64,000 bases of DNA from Malus domestica (GCF_042453785.1 NC_091674.1:21115001-21179000), one strand, 5' to 3'. Positions 42,501 through 55,160 are shown, counted from the stretch's first letter. The notes: generated from the sequence alone by a model not told the origin. Program-made: numbers and translations.

Positions 42501-45198
42501 AAATCAAACTGGTTATGATTTGACAAGAAATAAATGACAGCTATTGCCACTTGATGCCAGCACCACCACATCTAAGGAGAAGCAAAATTGATTTACGAAG
42601 CAAACTCCTAATTTCCTAAAACCTCCAAAAGATCACCTAGTCCAAAGGCCTTTTTTTTTAACAAAAGAATAAAACTAAAAATCAGCAATTGCTCATGTTT
42701 CTGTGCTATTGTATTTTGAATATTAAAGTCATGTCCAGCTTCCAAGTGTCAGAATACAGCTGCCAAGTGTAAGGCTGCCACAACAGCAGCAGAAGGAGAA
42801 ATTAACACGAGCAGCAACTTTTCTTAAGAGTTAAGACACAGAAAAAAGAAAGTAAATTCTATCTTGCAAGGCTGAAGCCCTGAAATTATGGTCTAACCTG
42901 CTTCCATAGTTCTTCAGCTTCCTTTGTACGACCACGCATTTTTGCCCGATCAGAGATTGCAATAGCCCAATTATAGAAAGCCTGGCAAGTAATAATCACG
43001 CATTATTTTCACTCTCACAAGTGAGATAATTAATCAGAAATTATAGAAAGATCATCAACAAACATATAGACACCTTCTGAAGTGCCCTATCATAGCACTT
43101 TCAAGATTACTAATTTCACTAGCTATTTGATGAGATTATATTGGGAGCAGCCTCTCCATAAAATGGGGGTAAGGCTAGCCGACATTCACCTCTCCCAGAC
43201 CCTGCGTAAAGCGGGAGCCTTGTGCACTGGGTACGACCATTTGATGAGATTATAATGGAAAAGGATATGTAAACATACATCATGAAGTGTTGGGCACAGA
43301 CGGGTAGCCTCATCATACTTTCTGCAAGCCTCCTCAAGCAAAGCATCCTTAGAAGGATTAGTAGAATCTGGACTAACATTATCTGCACTTTCCTGCATTC
43401 CAAATGAGGATCATTTAGATAGTAAAATGATTTGACACTAGTGCACCTAAGAGGAAGACAAAATGTCCTTAAAAAAATATTCAAGTGACAGTTCACATTA
43501 TGTAATCATTTATAAAGAAGCTGAAACATCTAAAGGTACATAACTGGAGGAAAGAGCTAACATAATGAAGGTACTTATAGCTTTTTTCATACCACGCATC
43601 TGACCCAAGTGGAAAATATTGACTAATGTAGAGACTATAGGGAGTTGGAAAAAGTTGGCTACTGTAGAATGGGTTATTTAGCGTAAAAAACACATAGGGT
43701 AGACAAAGTTTCAGTGCGTTATTCTTACTACCATTAAAGCCATATAAACTAAAACCATTCTCACAGTTGCATTGCTAAGAAATAGTTAATATCAGAGAAA
43801 CCCATCTGGTTGAAATTTGATAACCAGAAACCATAATTAAATGCAACCAAATATCAAACAGGACAGTATCTCAAACCTGAAGAACCAGCGCCCAATTGTA
43901 AAGTGCATCATAATCATCTGGATTTCTCTCTATTGTACTAGCATACCTACCAAATTTAAGTACAAATAAGAATTCCAGGAAAGCAACACCCATTAGACAT
44001 TATGCGGTTGCAAACTTCGCATAGTTCTGAAAAGAAATATAAGAAAAGAGAAGTATGACCATGCATATTGCAAACAACTTAAACTTTGTTTCAGTACTAA
44101 AATATAGGATTATACTATTACCTACGAGCTGACAAGTAAGAAGGAAGGACAAAGAATACAATACCTCTTAGCAGCAAAAGTAAGAACCCGTTGGCGAGAC
44201 CGACCGTCATCATCGGTACCAGTAACACTGTTGATCAACTCCATTGCAGCATTGTTCTGCTCTGAGTGTTGCTCCTGTGGGCTCTCCTCACTGATACAAT
44301 TCAAACCCACAAATTGGCACAACTAGCAGATAAACGATTAATAAAGTATAAAGGTAATCCATAACAAAGACAATCCATAATTAAAACTGATCATTTTCAT
44401 CGAAAGCAGAGACATGCAAATCGACCTACCCAATTTAATGTTGCAATTTTCATCATTAACCCATTACAATGACCATACAAAACTTACATTTTTACCGCCC
44501 CCAACACAAATTCCATTCGCTAATAATATGATCTACAACTAAAACTGATTAATTTCGTCGAAATAGATACATGTTAATCCACCATAACCAATCCAAAATT
44601 CAAATTTATATCCTTCTTCATGTGAATTCCAGTATTCGAAAACCCCGAAAGTGGGAATTGCAGAAAAAAGATCATCAATTGAACTAATTCTCCACATTAA
44701 ACGAAATTCAAGCACAACAAACAGAATTTTGCACAATAACACCACCAAAAAAAATCAAAATTTAAAATTCAAATTAAGGAATGCAAACCTGTAACCGTAA
44801 GGGGAGCTGGAATCATTTACGACGTCGTTTGATTGGTCATTTTTCAAGCCACTAAGCAGCTCTCTCATCGTGAATGTACGGCTCCCTTCGTCTTTCTTCA
44901 GCTCCGGATGCGCAGCTCCTGGGCTGTGTGATTGGATCGAGGCTTCGACCACTTCGTTCACCTTCGGATCCGCGGCATCGGCCACCACCAGTTCGTGTTC
45001 GGGTAGAGGTTCCGGTCTAGCTTCGGCCTCCGGCACTGGCTCGGGTTTAGCTTCCGGTTCCGGTTTCATTTCGGGCTCCGGCGCTGGTGCTGGTTCAGTT
45101 TCGAGTTCAGGCTCTGATTCGGATTCTGGTTTGGGATTTGTTGTCGGATCTGGTACGAGTCCGTTCTGGACGTGCAGTTGTTCGGTGGCGGTGGACAT
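39537..45198 (-). CDS. HLB1: Plant TPR protein, HLB1-like
   Basis: Fourteen exons, 5' to 3': 44789-45198, 44165-44290, 43877-43946, 43279-43392, 42898-42981, 42381-42431, 41467-41496, 41254-41316, 41052-41117, 40758-40886, 40549-40584, 40163-40282, 39828-39998 and 39537-39647 (TGA). All phases match; 526 aa. The N-terminus (about 20-100) is a Pro/Glu repeat (PEPE type). TPR-like helices follow: [50 protein letters not shown]. The C-terminus has [15 protein letters not shown] and [15 protein letters not shown], which look like a small PH-like end. The plan fits HLB1, a TPR protein of the trans-Golgi/early endosome linked to actin; the name rests on pattern memory. A solo LTR and a SINE sit in introns. 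Start: first in-frame ATG, followed by STATEQLH. Confidence 0.85.
41590..42264 (+). mobile_element. 675-bp solo LTR in an HLB1-like intron
   Basis: Begins TGTTGGGTTTTTGGC and ends GATTCCATTTGCA. Perfect 5-bp duplications CATAA at 41585-41589 and 42265-42269. A late 'cactcgtggacgtaggc' segment is common in copia LTRs. It lies in the intron between exons 6 and 7, opposite in strand to the gene. Confidence 0.88.
43141..43238 (+). mobile_element. SINE, 5'-truncated, in an HLB1-like intron
   Basis: It matches the 3' two-thirds of the SINE at 17656-17804 and ends TGCACTGGGTACGACC. Perfect 16-bp duplications ATTTGATGAGATTATA at 43125-43140 and 43239-43254. It is 40 bp from the donor of exon 4 and opposite to the gene. 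Confidence 0.9.
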
Positions 45199-46246
45199 TG
45201 TGGGAGATCGGAGGAGGGCTCGGATTTGGAAGAGTGATCTGACCGTGAAGTTACAGAGAGGTTGTAGAGAGAGAGAGATCCGTTGTTCAAAGTTAACTTT
45301 TGAGCAAAGCAAAAATTAAGCGGCCGTACGGATCCCGGAGGAGTTAAATTGAAGCGACCAACTCAAAACACATTAAAATTTTGTATTTTGGTAAGTTGCA
45401 ACGTTTTCTTCGGATCACTCTTTCAAATTCAAATCAGAAAAAAAAATAATAATAATTCAACCGTACATATGAATGGCTATATGTTATTATAAATTAGATT
45501 GTGTTGTTCACACATTCTATTCTGTCTTCCACACACTCGTACTAATTTTTGTTTTTATCATCTTCAATTCATTCGGATTAATTTTTGTTTTTTAATCATC
45601 TTCAATTCATTCAATCTAATTAATTTTTGTTTTTTAATCATCTTCAATTCGTTCAATCTAACGGCCTGAAATTGAAAAAGTGAGAAAAAATAAAATTGTG
45701 TGTGTGAATAGTACCACCGTTTGTGAGGGCTTCCCTAAGAATGGGAGGAGACTTACTTGAAATAAGAATGTCAAGGTGGCATTTCATACCCATCACATGT
45801 AACCATGTATGTCAACTTTTGCACATAGCGTCTTCATTTCAGATAACTCCTCCGGTAAGTTATGTCCTACTCAAAATTTTATCTGAACAAACCATAAACT
45901 CTGAGTTTGAAGTATCTAAAGTATCTATGGATTTTATTGACAACTGCAAGGCTATAGCATTGCAAAATTGACCTGAATTATGAGTGGTATAAGAGGGTAA
46001 CACCCATAGCTTTGCAAGAATCAGATGCCAATGGCAAGATTTAAATTTGACGAAACATCTCAACTCAAAGAGAATCTGCCTTCTAACCGGTTGTTTCTCT
46101 TGTGTCTGTATCTCATTGCGTGATGAGAAAGATGCAACAAAATATACAACCGAGGTCAGATTGTAACTCCATTACTCGCTACCATCTGATTGTCAACCAC
46201 TGCCACCAAAAACACAATTTACTCAAGGAGAAAGTTCGTTCATAAA
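45199..46246 (-). promoter_or_regulatory. HLB1-like promoter and spacer to the TBC gene
   Basis: The leader just upstream of the ATG has a pyrimidine-rich CTCTCTCTC stretch on the gene strand. Further up is the triple repeat at 45541-45661. No other gene is supported; the small frame at 45723-45971 has no recognisable features. Confidence 0.5.
45541..45661. repeat. About 40-bp tandem repeat, three copies
   Basis: Three units of 'taatttttgtttttt..atcatcttcaattc' with small differences, in the upstream region of the HLB1-like gene. Confidence 0.85.
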
Positions 46247-46563
46247 TCAAAGTAAGGTTGTCGATCTGAATTTACTAATTTCTGAATTGCTGCCAGTCAC
46301 TCTGAAGGGCAACAGAGTGCGAGCAATACATTTTATATATATATATAAATCCCATAATTTACTCCAATACAGAATTTGCCTATCAGATGCTTGTTTCAAG
46401 CAAGTGCGAAACTCATCCCAAAGATCCCTTGCTTTCAAAGGGATCCCCACCAGGTGCAACAACAACACAAAAAAAAAGGAAAAAGGAAAAAAAAAGGAAA
46501 ACAAGAATCGGAGGGTGGGCGAGAGAGCAAAAGATCAAAGCCTAGCATTAGCATTGGGTGTTT

Positions 46564-49500
46564 CTAAATCTTGTCATGAAGGGTCACCACCAAGTCATGG
46601 GCATCATCTAAAAGCTTCCACACATCCAGACGGCCCGTCATGCTGTTGCACTCCCTCATGATCTCTTCCATGCTGCTGTACTTCTCTATGATAGTCTTCC
46701 TTCTTTGTAGCACAGAAGCCGCTATTGCATAGAGCAAGAGATCATCGGTAGGAGGGGCTCTCTGCCTAATCCTTCCCCAAGCAGACTTGGCAATACCTGC
46801 CCTGATTGCAGCCTGATCTGCCCACATTACCTCCCAGAGGCAAAGCGTATCCTCAAAGCTCAACTCTCTCCTGAAGAGAACCACCACCATTCTGTACACA
46901 AAAAAGCAATCCTCCGCTTGAAGCTTCTCCAGGTGTCTGTAAAGAGGAACATCTTTGCACTTGATAATCTTCGAAACAAGGCCAAGTTGCCTCCGGATTC
47001 CTGCCTCATCCAGTCGGAAATTATGCCGTGCCTTTTTCATAAAACCCACAAAGCACCCGAAGGCTTCATGGTCCTCTTCCAGCACTGAGATAATAGGAGA
47101 GAGTAGATCACTCATCCCCTGGCAGTACCCAATCTCAGGATCATACAGAGCATAGGCTTCCAGGATTCCAACCAGGCGAGAGGCATGAAAAATCCTGCAT
47201 GGCTCCAAGTGATCATAATCCTTTAACCCGACACTTTCAGCTAGTCTTTGTGCCTTCATCTCTGATGCATCAGCCTGTGATGGTGAGTAAATAATCCATT
47301 CATCATTTGCGCGAACGGCATCAAGGCGGATGATCCTCTGCCATGTGGCAAAATCTTCTGCTGAGTGGACTTTGGGCTTGTTTTCAATATTGGAGAGACA
47401 GGAGCTCTCCTTAGGCTTGTCATCAACATAGTTTTCTTCAGTAACATCAGTGGATAGTAATGGTCGAGTGATATCAGTTTCTTCAGAGGAATCAGAATCA
47501 GTTGATTCCGTATCGGCAGCATAAGGATCATCACAGGTGACTCCACTTTTCTCTCCATCTCCTTCAAGTGATTCAGAAGTCTGAACAGCTTGATTGCCTA
47601 CAGGGTTATCTGAATCCTTGGGTAATTGGTCTCCTCCCTCAGTTGAAATGTACCTCCTGGCACTTGTAACATCCCCTTGGTCAGAAGAATCTAAAACTTG
47701 ACTGAAATCCCCGCTGCTCTCAGTGCTACTGTTACCAGAAGTTTCCTTCAACTTCGAGCTCTTATCACTTTGTGTTAAAATTCTGCGACACTGTCTCCGC
47801 AAGTTTTCATATTCTTTTCTGCATTGCAAGTGATTAAGAAAGTGTGAACACCTTGAAGAAGAAGAAGAAGAAGAACATGCACATATAAAGTAAATGTGAG
47901 AGATAGGGAACCGTGACAAGGAAATATGCCATATGAAATTTACGTACAGGAAGAGGGCAAAGAACAGAAAGACAATACCTTTTCTGGTTTTTTACAGTCT
48001 CTCTTTCTTCCTTGGAACTGTTCACATCATAGCTGTTGAGAAAGAACAAATCAATGTTAAATCAGCCAGTACCAAAATCCACAGGTAAATTTTTTTCAGC
48101 ATCCAAAAAAGGGAAAAAAGCATTTTATAAGTTCATTTTTCTTGTGAGACTACAAGGCAACTGAGATTAGGTTCCATATTTCATTATGCCATACTAGAAT
48201 CAAAAGTCCAACCTTCACCTCCAGAAAGCAAATTGGGCTGGATAAATAATGAAAAAGAAACTACATATACAAATACAAGTTCCTTATCATAATTTAACAC
48301 CATGCACCCAGATGCAGGTTCCCATGTTAATCGCGACTAAAACATCCATAAAAACAGAAAGTACCATGCATGAGGGTCCAGGCTTAAATAACTATTGGAA
48401 CTTAAAACAAACACATTGAGGTTTTTCATCCCTCCTCATTGTACCAAATCTTAGTCACTAGGAAAATCACAGAGGAAGTACATAAAGACCAAGAAAAAAT
48501 CAAACAATACGTGAATGTATTCAAAGCACTCAGAAAACGCAGCATAGAGACACACCAGAAAGGACAAAGTACATCTGGGTAGATGAAAAAATTCATCATA
48601 ATTCATAGCAGACACCTGCAAGGCTCCCTGGACCAAGCATTCCCCAGGACCAGGCAACCAAACAGTCATCAATGCAACAAGTTTGAAATCATACACTAAC
48701 TAATTTCCATATATCAGATACACAACTTGAAGCATTAAAGCAATTGCATAGAGAAGAAAATACTCACATTCCAAGAAGAAATGGCCACACTTCAGCTCGA
48801 ATACTTGGATCAACACCCTGCATGAGAAACTAAGTGATTAATATCCAACAGCTGTAAAACATACATTGATAAAAAAAATCAACAACTAACACAATTAGAC
48901 GGAAATTAGAAGATAGTTCTGACAAAAGTCAATAACATACTCCACTGCGAACTTTCTTCAAAAATTTGAGACCACCATCAGTGAGTTTCCCATCCGGTGT
49001 AAATAAACTTTTCCATTGTTTTGGTAGAAGGGCGTGTTTTTTTCTCCTACGGGACCAAGGTGATTTAAGACTGCCCCTGAAGAAAGAGACAAATACAAGT
49101 GATCAGATTTCACTGCGGGAAGCATAAGTAAAACAAACATAACTAAAAAGCCAAAGTGGTATACAAATGACAAACGAAGATATCAAGAAAGAACAATGTG
49201 CAAATCACCTATAAAAAATACGGTCAACTACGAAAGGACAAACAGAACTATTGCCACCGAAGTAGAGAGAATAATTTTGATGGACAGTACAAGGTTTATG
49301 ACTAAACACGAAACCCACAAAGAAGATTTTTCTTTCAATGAATCAGAGACAACAAAAGAGCTGGACCTCTAAATTTGTGACACAAAAAGCCTAATCGAAC
49401 CCAATTTCATTTCCAACAGTCCACATCTAATGCATGGAAACAATATTCAGAATCCGAATCCTACAGGAGAGTAGTAAAGGAAGACTAGGGAATAAGTACT

Positions 49501-49902
49501 TGAACAGGACAATTTCCGCAACACAAGAATCAATTGGATTACATATCAAATTTATAAAAGATGAGAAAAACCCCACCTTTGGTGCTTACAAAAATGTGAA
49601 ATGAAACAGAAAAATCCCAGCTTTTCTTCCTATTCATACAACTTCTAAGTAACCAAGTAGACTGAAAGGGACCAAATTTAAGGGACAGAAATATGGGGGA
49701 GAACAGGAACAGTGAAAACTCACCGATCAGTGGAAACTGGTGAGGAAGATGAGGAAGCAACGACTAACAAAACCGATCGTAGATGAATCCACGATGACGA
49801 CGACGGTGAAGATGTGGAATTTGACGACGGTGGAGGTGGATTAAAAGAAGTGTGAATCCGCCGTAGGGCTTTCATTAATGGTTGTTTCTGATGCGTAATC
49901 AT
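46564..49902 (-). CDS. TBC-domain Rab GTPase-activating protein
   Basis: Five exons: 49724-49902, 48941-49076, 48768-48817, 47979-48032 and 46564-47818 (TAG), in phase, 557 aa. TBC proteins switch off Rab GTPases by speeding GTP hydrolysis and so control vesicle traffic. IRAEVWPFLLG marks the start of the domain; an acidic Ser/Thr-rich insert follows (about residues 150-280); then the arginine-finger motif IIRLDAVR (near 300) and the glutamine-finger motif YCQGMSD (near 370), both catalytic residues present. The insert between the two halves is usual in plant GYP7/TBC1D15-like members. The start used is MITHQKQP; an in-frame ATG (MKALRR) lies at 49875. An alternative first exon is at 50037-50263. 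Confidence 0.9.
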
Positions 49903-50036
49903 CTTTGTGTGTTTTTTTGTCTACCTATCAATCTGTCAAGCTATTGAAGAATCTAGGGTTTTGCACTCACAACGAATTTAGGGATTTCGATTTCGATTCA
50001 GTAAATTCTTTGGGAATTTTTGTTTGTTTGCTTTAC

Positions 50037-50263
50037 CTACGAGAGTAGACGACTGTGGCGGCCAAGGCGATACCGGCCATGGCCGTGACGGCGACGGCTA
50101 AGCCGACATTGGAGGAAGCAGTCCAAGACCAGAAGCCGCTTCCGCCACCGACGCCGCCGCCGATGAGCGAACCGCTTCTCCCCCCACCACCGCCGCCGCC
50201 GCCGGTGCTAGCCTCCGCGAACACGATCCATTTCCAACCATCAGCTCCACCGCCGAAGAGCAT
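50037..50263 (-). CDS. Candidate alternative first exon of the TBC gene
   Basis: ATG at 50261-50263 opens MLFGGGADGWKWIVFAEAS, then a Gly-rich run, then a hydrophobic segment (VGLAVAVTAMAGIALAATVV) and YSR, ending at AG|GTAAAG. Its phase is identical to that of the other first exon, so splicing to 49076 gives SRRGSLKSPW and a 573-aa protein. Without splicing the frame stops at once. I infer a membrane-anchored isoform. The alternative is a separate 76-aa protein. The overlapping plus-strand proline-rich frame is its shadow. Confidence 0.6.
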
Positions 50264-50299
50264 CAATGAAAAAACTCACCCTCGATTCCTATGAGCAAC

Positions 50300-50545
50300 T
50301 TCTCAAATTATACGTATCCCCCTCGCCAATTAGGGTTCTTCGCCTTCTGTCGCTCAGGCGCTGCAGGGCGTCTAAATCACCAGAACAAGCAGAAAACCCT
50401 CAGCAGTCTCTCTCTCTAGCTTTCTCTCTCTAAACTGCCTTTGGTTTTCACAGTTTTTTAGAGATTTCGCTCTCTTTCCATGAATTGAAAGGCAGGAATT
50501 ATATAAATTAAAAGGGTTTTTTATATTAGCATCCCTCCCATATTA
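50300..50545 (-). promoter_or_regulatory. Probable leader and promoter of the TBC gene
   Basis: On the gene strand it carries GAGAGAGAGA runs (50407-50432), common in plant 5' leaders, and lies directly upstream of the candidate first exon. Confidence 0.4.
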
Positions 50546-50596
50546 AAATTTAATATTAAATAATTTATTTATGGCTTATTATATTAATATTCTATA

Positions 50597-50927
50597 TCTA
50601 CTAATTAATAAATTCTTCTTTGTCAAACAAAAGATGATGAAAGACAAATTAGTCTTCTATCACACAAAAAAAATCATGAGTAATAATGTAATTTCACATA
50701 TTCAAATTTTACTATTTTTTATTAAAATCTCACATACAGGTAGTATTAAAATACCTCCAATATTATTATAAAAAATATAAAAAAATCCAAAAACAAAAAC
50801 CTCTAACTCCCCCATGCTCTCTCCCCCCCCCCCCATTCACATTTTCTAAAAAAATGTGTTCATACACACAAAGCTCATTTTCTAAAAAAATGTGTTCATA
50901 CACACAAAGTGTATAGGCAAATGCTAG
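50597..50927 (+). mobile_element. Small non-autonomous Helitron, copy 2
   Basis: Starts TCTACTAATTAATAAA after an A and ends ATGCTAG before a T. The terminal stem is ATACAC/GTGTAT. A segment of about 38 bp holding the first hairpin strand ('tgttcatacacacaaag') is repeated in tandem (50837-50909), so the 3' signal region is partly doubled. Confidence 0.8.
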
Positions 50928-52264
50928 TAAATTATTGAAAAAATCTCACATGCTAAATACACCCCACATTCTTAATATATACCTTACATTTTCTACATGC
51001 ACCCCATCTTTTATATACACCCCACATTTCTCAAATCTTATAAAGCTTTTAATTTGGACAAAAAATGCTGACTGGAATTTTGACAAAAAATACTGCATGG
51101 GATTTAAAGCATATGTGGGTTGTTTTCAATTTCACCATTAAAACTCATGTCGTTTGTTTTTAATATTTGATGGTAATTTTAGGTGTTTAATTCTTCATGT
51201 AATCCCTGTGATCTCTAAAAGATGAATACGAACATAGAAGCTTGAATAACGCAGCAAAAGCAAGATTAAATCATTATTGAAGTCGTCAAAATCACTAAAA
51301 CAATATAAAAAATATGAAGTCTTACCTCATGTGAAGCTTCCGAAACATCGATTTCGTGTTTCATTAGTCAAAAATAATTTTTTTCAATCAACATATTTGT
51401 AGTTTCATTGGTTAGAGGGATTTTGATAGATGAAGAAAATAAATAATACATTAAAAGTAATTTGAGGTGTATTTCGAAATTTTTTATTTTTTTTTAAACC
51501 TAATTAAGTCAAAATTGTCATTGCATTGTAGGGTAAATAAAGACTTTTTATATTAGAACCCCATAAAATGTTGAATGCACCTCATATTAAAATTTAATAT
51601 TAAATGATTTATTTACTCTACTATGCAATGACAATTTTGACCTTATTAGGTTTAAAAAAATAAAAAAATTCTAAATACACCTCAGATCACTTTTAATATA
51701 TTATTTATTTTCTTCAACTATCAAAATCCCTCCAACCAATGAAACTACAAACATGTTGATTGAAAAAAAAAAATTTGATGAATGAAACACGAAATCGATG
51801 TTTAGGAAGCTTCACATAAGGTAAGACTTCATATTTTTTTATCGTTTTAGTGATTTTGATGACATCAATAATGATTTAATCTTACTTTTTCTGCGCTATT
51901 CAAGCATTTATATTCGTATTCATCTTTTAGAGATCACAAGGATTACATAAAGAATTAAACACCTAAAATTACCATCAAATATTCAAAAATAAACGACATG
52001 AGTTTTAATGATGGAATTGAAAACAACCCTCATATGCTTTAAATCCCAAGCAGCATCTTTTGTCAAATTTCAGTTAGCATTTTTTGTCCAAATTAAAAAC
52101 TTTATAAGATTTAAGAAAAGATGGGGTGCATGTAACATCCCACATCGCCCAGGGGAGTGATCCTTAAATGTATATTCTCATCCCTACCTAGCACGAGGCA
52201 TTTTGGGAGCTCATTGGCTTCGGGTTCTGTAGGAATTTCGAAGTTAAGCGAGAAGGAGGCCAGA

Positions 52265-54751
52265 TGTGACAACCCGTCCCAAATTTTACATTTCTATTAA
52301 TTTTAAAAGCGTGATTTTACAAAAAATGCCCTTAGAAGAGGAACTGTAAACTCGAGAAATACTTTTGTTTCAGTCACTAATTATATTTTTATATATTTTT
52401 AAATGTGGATATTATTTAGTAATTAATTATTTAAAGAGGAAGATGAAGAAAATGAGGGGAAAAAGAAAAGAAAAACGGAAACAGAAAAAGGATGAGGGAA
52501 GGGCAAAGCTGCCCAATCGGAACAGGAGAGAGGGAGGAGTTGGGCCAACCAGAAAGAAGAGAAAGTGGAGGACCAATCAAAGGAAGAAGAAATGAGGGGA
52601 AGGAGGAAGAGTGATGAACAGGGGAAAAGGAGGAAACGGGTCATCCTTGACCCGTGCGACCCATGCCTTTAAACCGGCGGTTTCTCGCCATTCTCGTTCA
52701 ATTTTCCGACGAATTGGACCTATGAACCACTTCCAATCATCCCCTTCACCTTTCTCTTTTTCTTTCACCAAAAATTAGAAGGAAATTGATAGTATTTTGG
52801 TAACAAAATGGGTGCCGCGGGAGACTTTGCTCAAAATCGATCAATTGTGAAACCATCCCCTTTAATTACCATCATCAAAACACTCCTCTAGAACCCAGGA
52901 ACAAAGCCCAGGCAATGGTTGAGGCGTCAGAGTTGCTATGGAGCCAAATTGAAGACACCTAAAACTAGGGTTTCCGACGGGTTTTGATGAAATTAGAGCA
53001 TTTCCAGGCCAAATTGGCCTTGGTCATAGGCGCTGATCGTTTATGACACCTCAATGTTCGTGCTAAGAAGTTGTAGCGTGGACTCCAGGTGAGTGGATCT
53101 TTCCTTGCTCATCTTATGTTTCATGATTGATAATTCTATAAATGCTTTTAAATAAAACTAAGAAACTTATGCCATGACATATATATATTTATATGTTATA
53201 AAATACTATCAGATGGTTAAGTTAGATTTCATCGTGATCTATCCATATGCGTATTACTATAAATGATTATTGTGAACTACGAATGGCTTGATCCCTGCTT
53301 AGGGTACGTAGGCAGTCTAACGAGACGTTAGATGCAGCCATATAAGAAATTAGATTAAATAATTGTGACCACGGCCTTGTTTAAGGAAATGAGCAATGTG
53401 CGTGGGCTTTTGGTTTTAAGTATATATGTATACGCTCGATGTTTTCCCAGAAAATGCAATTAAATGAATTATGCTCTAAAAATGCCATGCCTATTAAATA
53501 ATGCGTAAACGATGAGATGAATTGTTTGCATATATATATATATATATAATTGTGGTGCTGTGAACGCTCTGAAGTGCAAAGGTGAACGCAGGACATTCGG
53601 GTAAGTTCATGTAAGTTTAGGTAAGTTCAAGTAAGTATACGGTATTAGTTGATTGATGAGATATGTGATGAGATATGAATATGTCGTACAGGTCACTAGA
53701 GGTGACTCCAACTATTATATGCTAGCCATAACTGATGAGATATGTGATGAGATAGCAATATGTCGTATAGGTCACTAGAGGTGACTCCGACTATTATATG
53801 CTAGCCATGATTGATGAGATATGAATATGCCGTATAGGTCACTAGAGGTGACTCCGACTATTATATGCTAGCCATAACTTATGAGATATGTGATGAGATA
53901 TGAATATGTCGTATAGGTCACTAGAGGTGACTTCGACTATTATATGCTAGCCATGATTGATGAGATATGTGATGAGATATGAATAGGTCGTATATGTCAC
54001 TAGAGGTGACTCCGACTTATATGCTAGCCATGATTGATGAGATATGTGATGAGATATCAAAATGTCGTATAGGTCACTAGAGATGACTTCGACTATTATA
54101 TGCTAGCCATAACTGATGAGATATATGATGAAATATCAATATGTCGTATAGGTCACTAGAGGTGACTCCAACTTACATGCTAGTATATATAATGAATATA
54201 TGTGATGAACTAACATATGTGGTGAATACGTGATGGGCTAGTAGATGTGATGAATATGCAATAAGTTAACATATGATTATAAATATGTGAAGCATGACTT
54301 GAATCAATATACGTATATAAAGATGTATATTTTTATATTCTAAGTCTGCAAAATTATACAGGTATTGTAGTGAGGGGTTATAGCAATTTATATGATTTCT
54401 ATTAAAATTTTAATTACTGGGCCACTCACCTTTGTCTTATCTTCACCCCGCCTCTAGGTCTTCTTAGCTGAGTTTTCTTATCATTGAGGAATGATGGCGA
54501 TTCTTAGTATTGAAGATTATTCGAGGGTACGATTCTTAATTCACTATTTTGTACTTGCTTATGCTCTAACGTCACGTGTGAAGTGGGTTCATTCCCGCTC
54601 ACCAGTGCACTCTGGTATTTAGGCACTCTTAGGTTTAAATTTATTCACAATTTTCCACATCATCACACTTTATGGCTTCGTCACCTTCCATGTGTCGCCC
54701 AGCACAGCTTGATTCGGAGTCTTAATGGACATTCCGGGTCGGGGTGTGTCA
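52265..54751 (+). mobile_element. 2,487-bp solo LTR of a Ty3-type element
   Basis: Begins TGTGACAACCCGTCCC and ends GGGTCGGGGTGTGTCA; 5-bp duplications CCAGA at 52260-52264 and 54752-54756. The end matches the LTR piece at 35265-35673. It holds no gag or pol, so it is a solo LTR. It includes the minisatellite at 53654-54190. Confidence 0.9.
53654..54190. repeat. Minisatellite of about 79 bp, about seven units
   Basis: Units read 'gatgagatat..gaatatgtcgtat', then 'aggtcactagaggtgactcc', then 'ctattatatgctagccat'. Some units lack one of the two 'gatgagatat' boxes. It lies inside the solo LTR. Confidence 0.9.
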
Positions 54752-55061
54752 CCAGAGCACTCCTAGGATGGGTGACCCACTGGGAAGTTGCTCGTGAGTT
54801 CCCAAAAATAAAACCGTGAGGGAATGATAAGCCCAAAGCGAACAATATCGTGCTACAGTGGTAGAGTGGGCCCGGGATGTGGTGGACATGGGCCAGGATG
54901 TGACAAAATGGTATCAGAGCCAATCCTTGGGCGGAAGTGTGCCGACGAGGACGTCGGGCCCTTAAGGGGGGTGGATTGTAACATCCCACATCGCCCAGGG
55001 GAGTGATCCTTGAATGTATATTCTCATCCCTACCTAACACGAGGCATTTTGGGAGCTCACT

Positions 55062-55160
55062 GGTTTTGGGTTCCGTAGGAACTCCGAAGTTAAGCGAGAA
55101 GGAGGCCAGAGCACTCCCAGGATGGGTAACCCATTGGGAAGTTGCTCGTGAGTTCCCAAA
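55062..55160 (+). promoter_or_regulatory. 5S rRNA-like Pol III promoter region in Cassandra 3' LTR
   Basis: The stretch GAACTCCGAAGTTAAGCG matches the A-box area of plant 5S rRNA, and 'aggatgggtaacccattggg' followed by AAGTT matches the C-box area. Presence of a 5S-like promoter is the known mark of Cassandra. Confidence 0.8.

Noticed and set aside
44870-45319. Plus-strand Ser/Gly-rich frame of 149 codons
   Set aside because: Antisense of the Pro/Glu repeat in exon 1 of the HLB1-like gene; no plus-strand gene context.
47819-47919. Extension of the TBC last exon to a start at 47919
   Set aside because: The extra residues (a Ser run) come from intron sequence; a good acceptor at 47819 and an upstream in-phase exon explain the gene better.
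50055-50294. Plus-strand proline-rich frame of 79 codons
   Set aside because: It is the reverse of the Gly-rich minus-strand exon; Pro/Gly mirror frames are common in GC-rich sequence, and the minus frame has a start, a membrane segment and an in-phase donor.
52365-52595. Lys/Arg-rich frame of 76 codons
   Set aside because: Low-complexity AG-rich part of the solo LTR.
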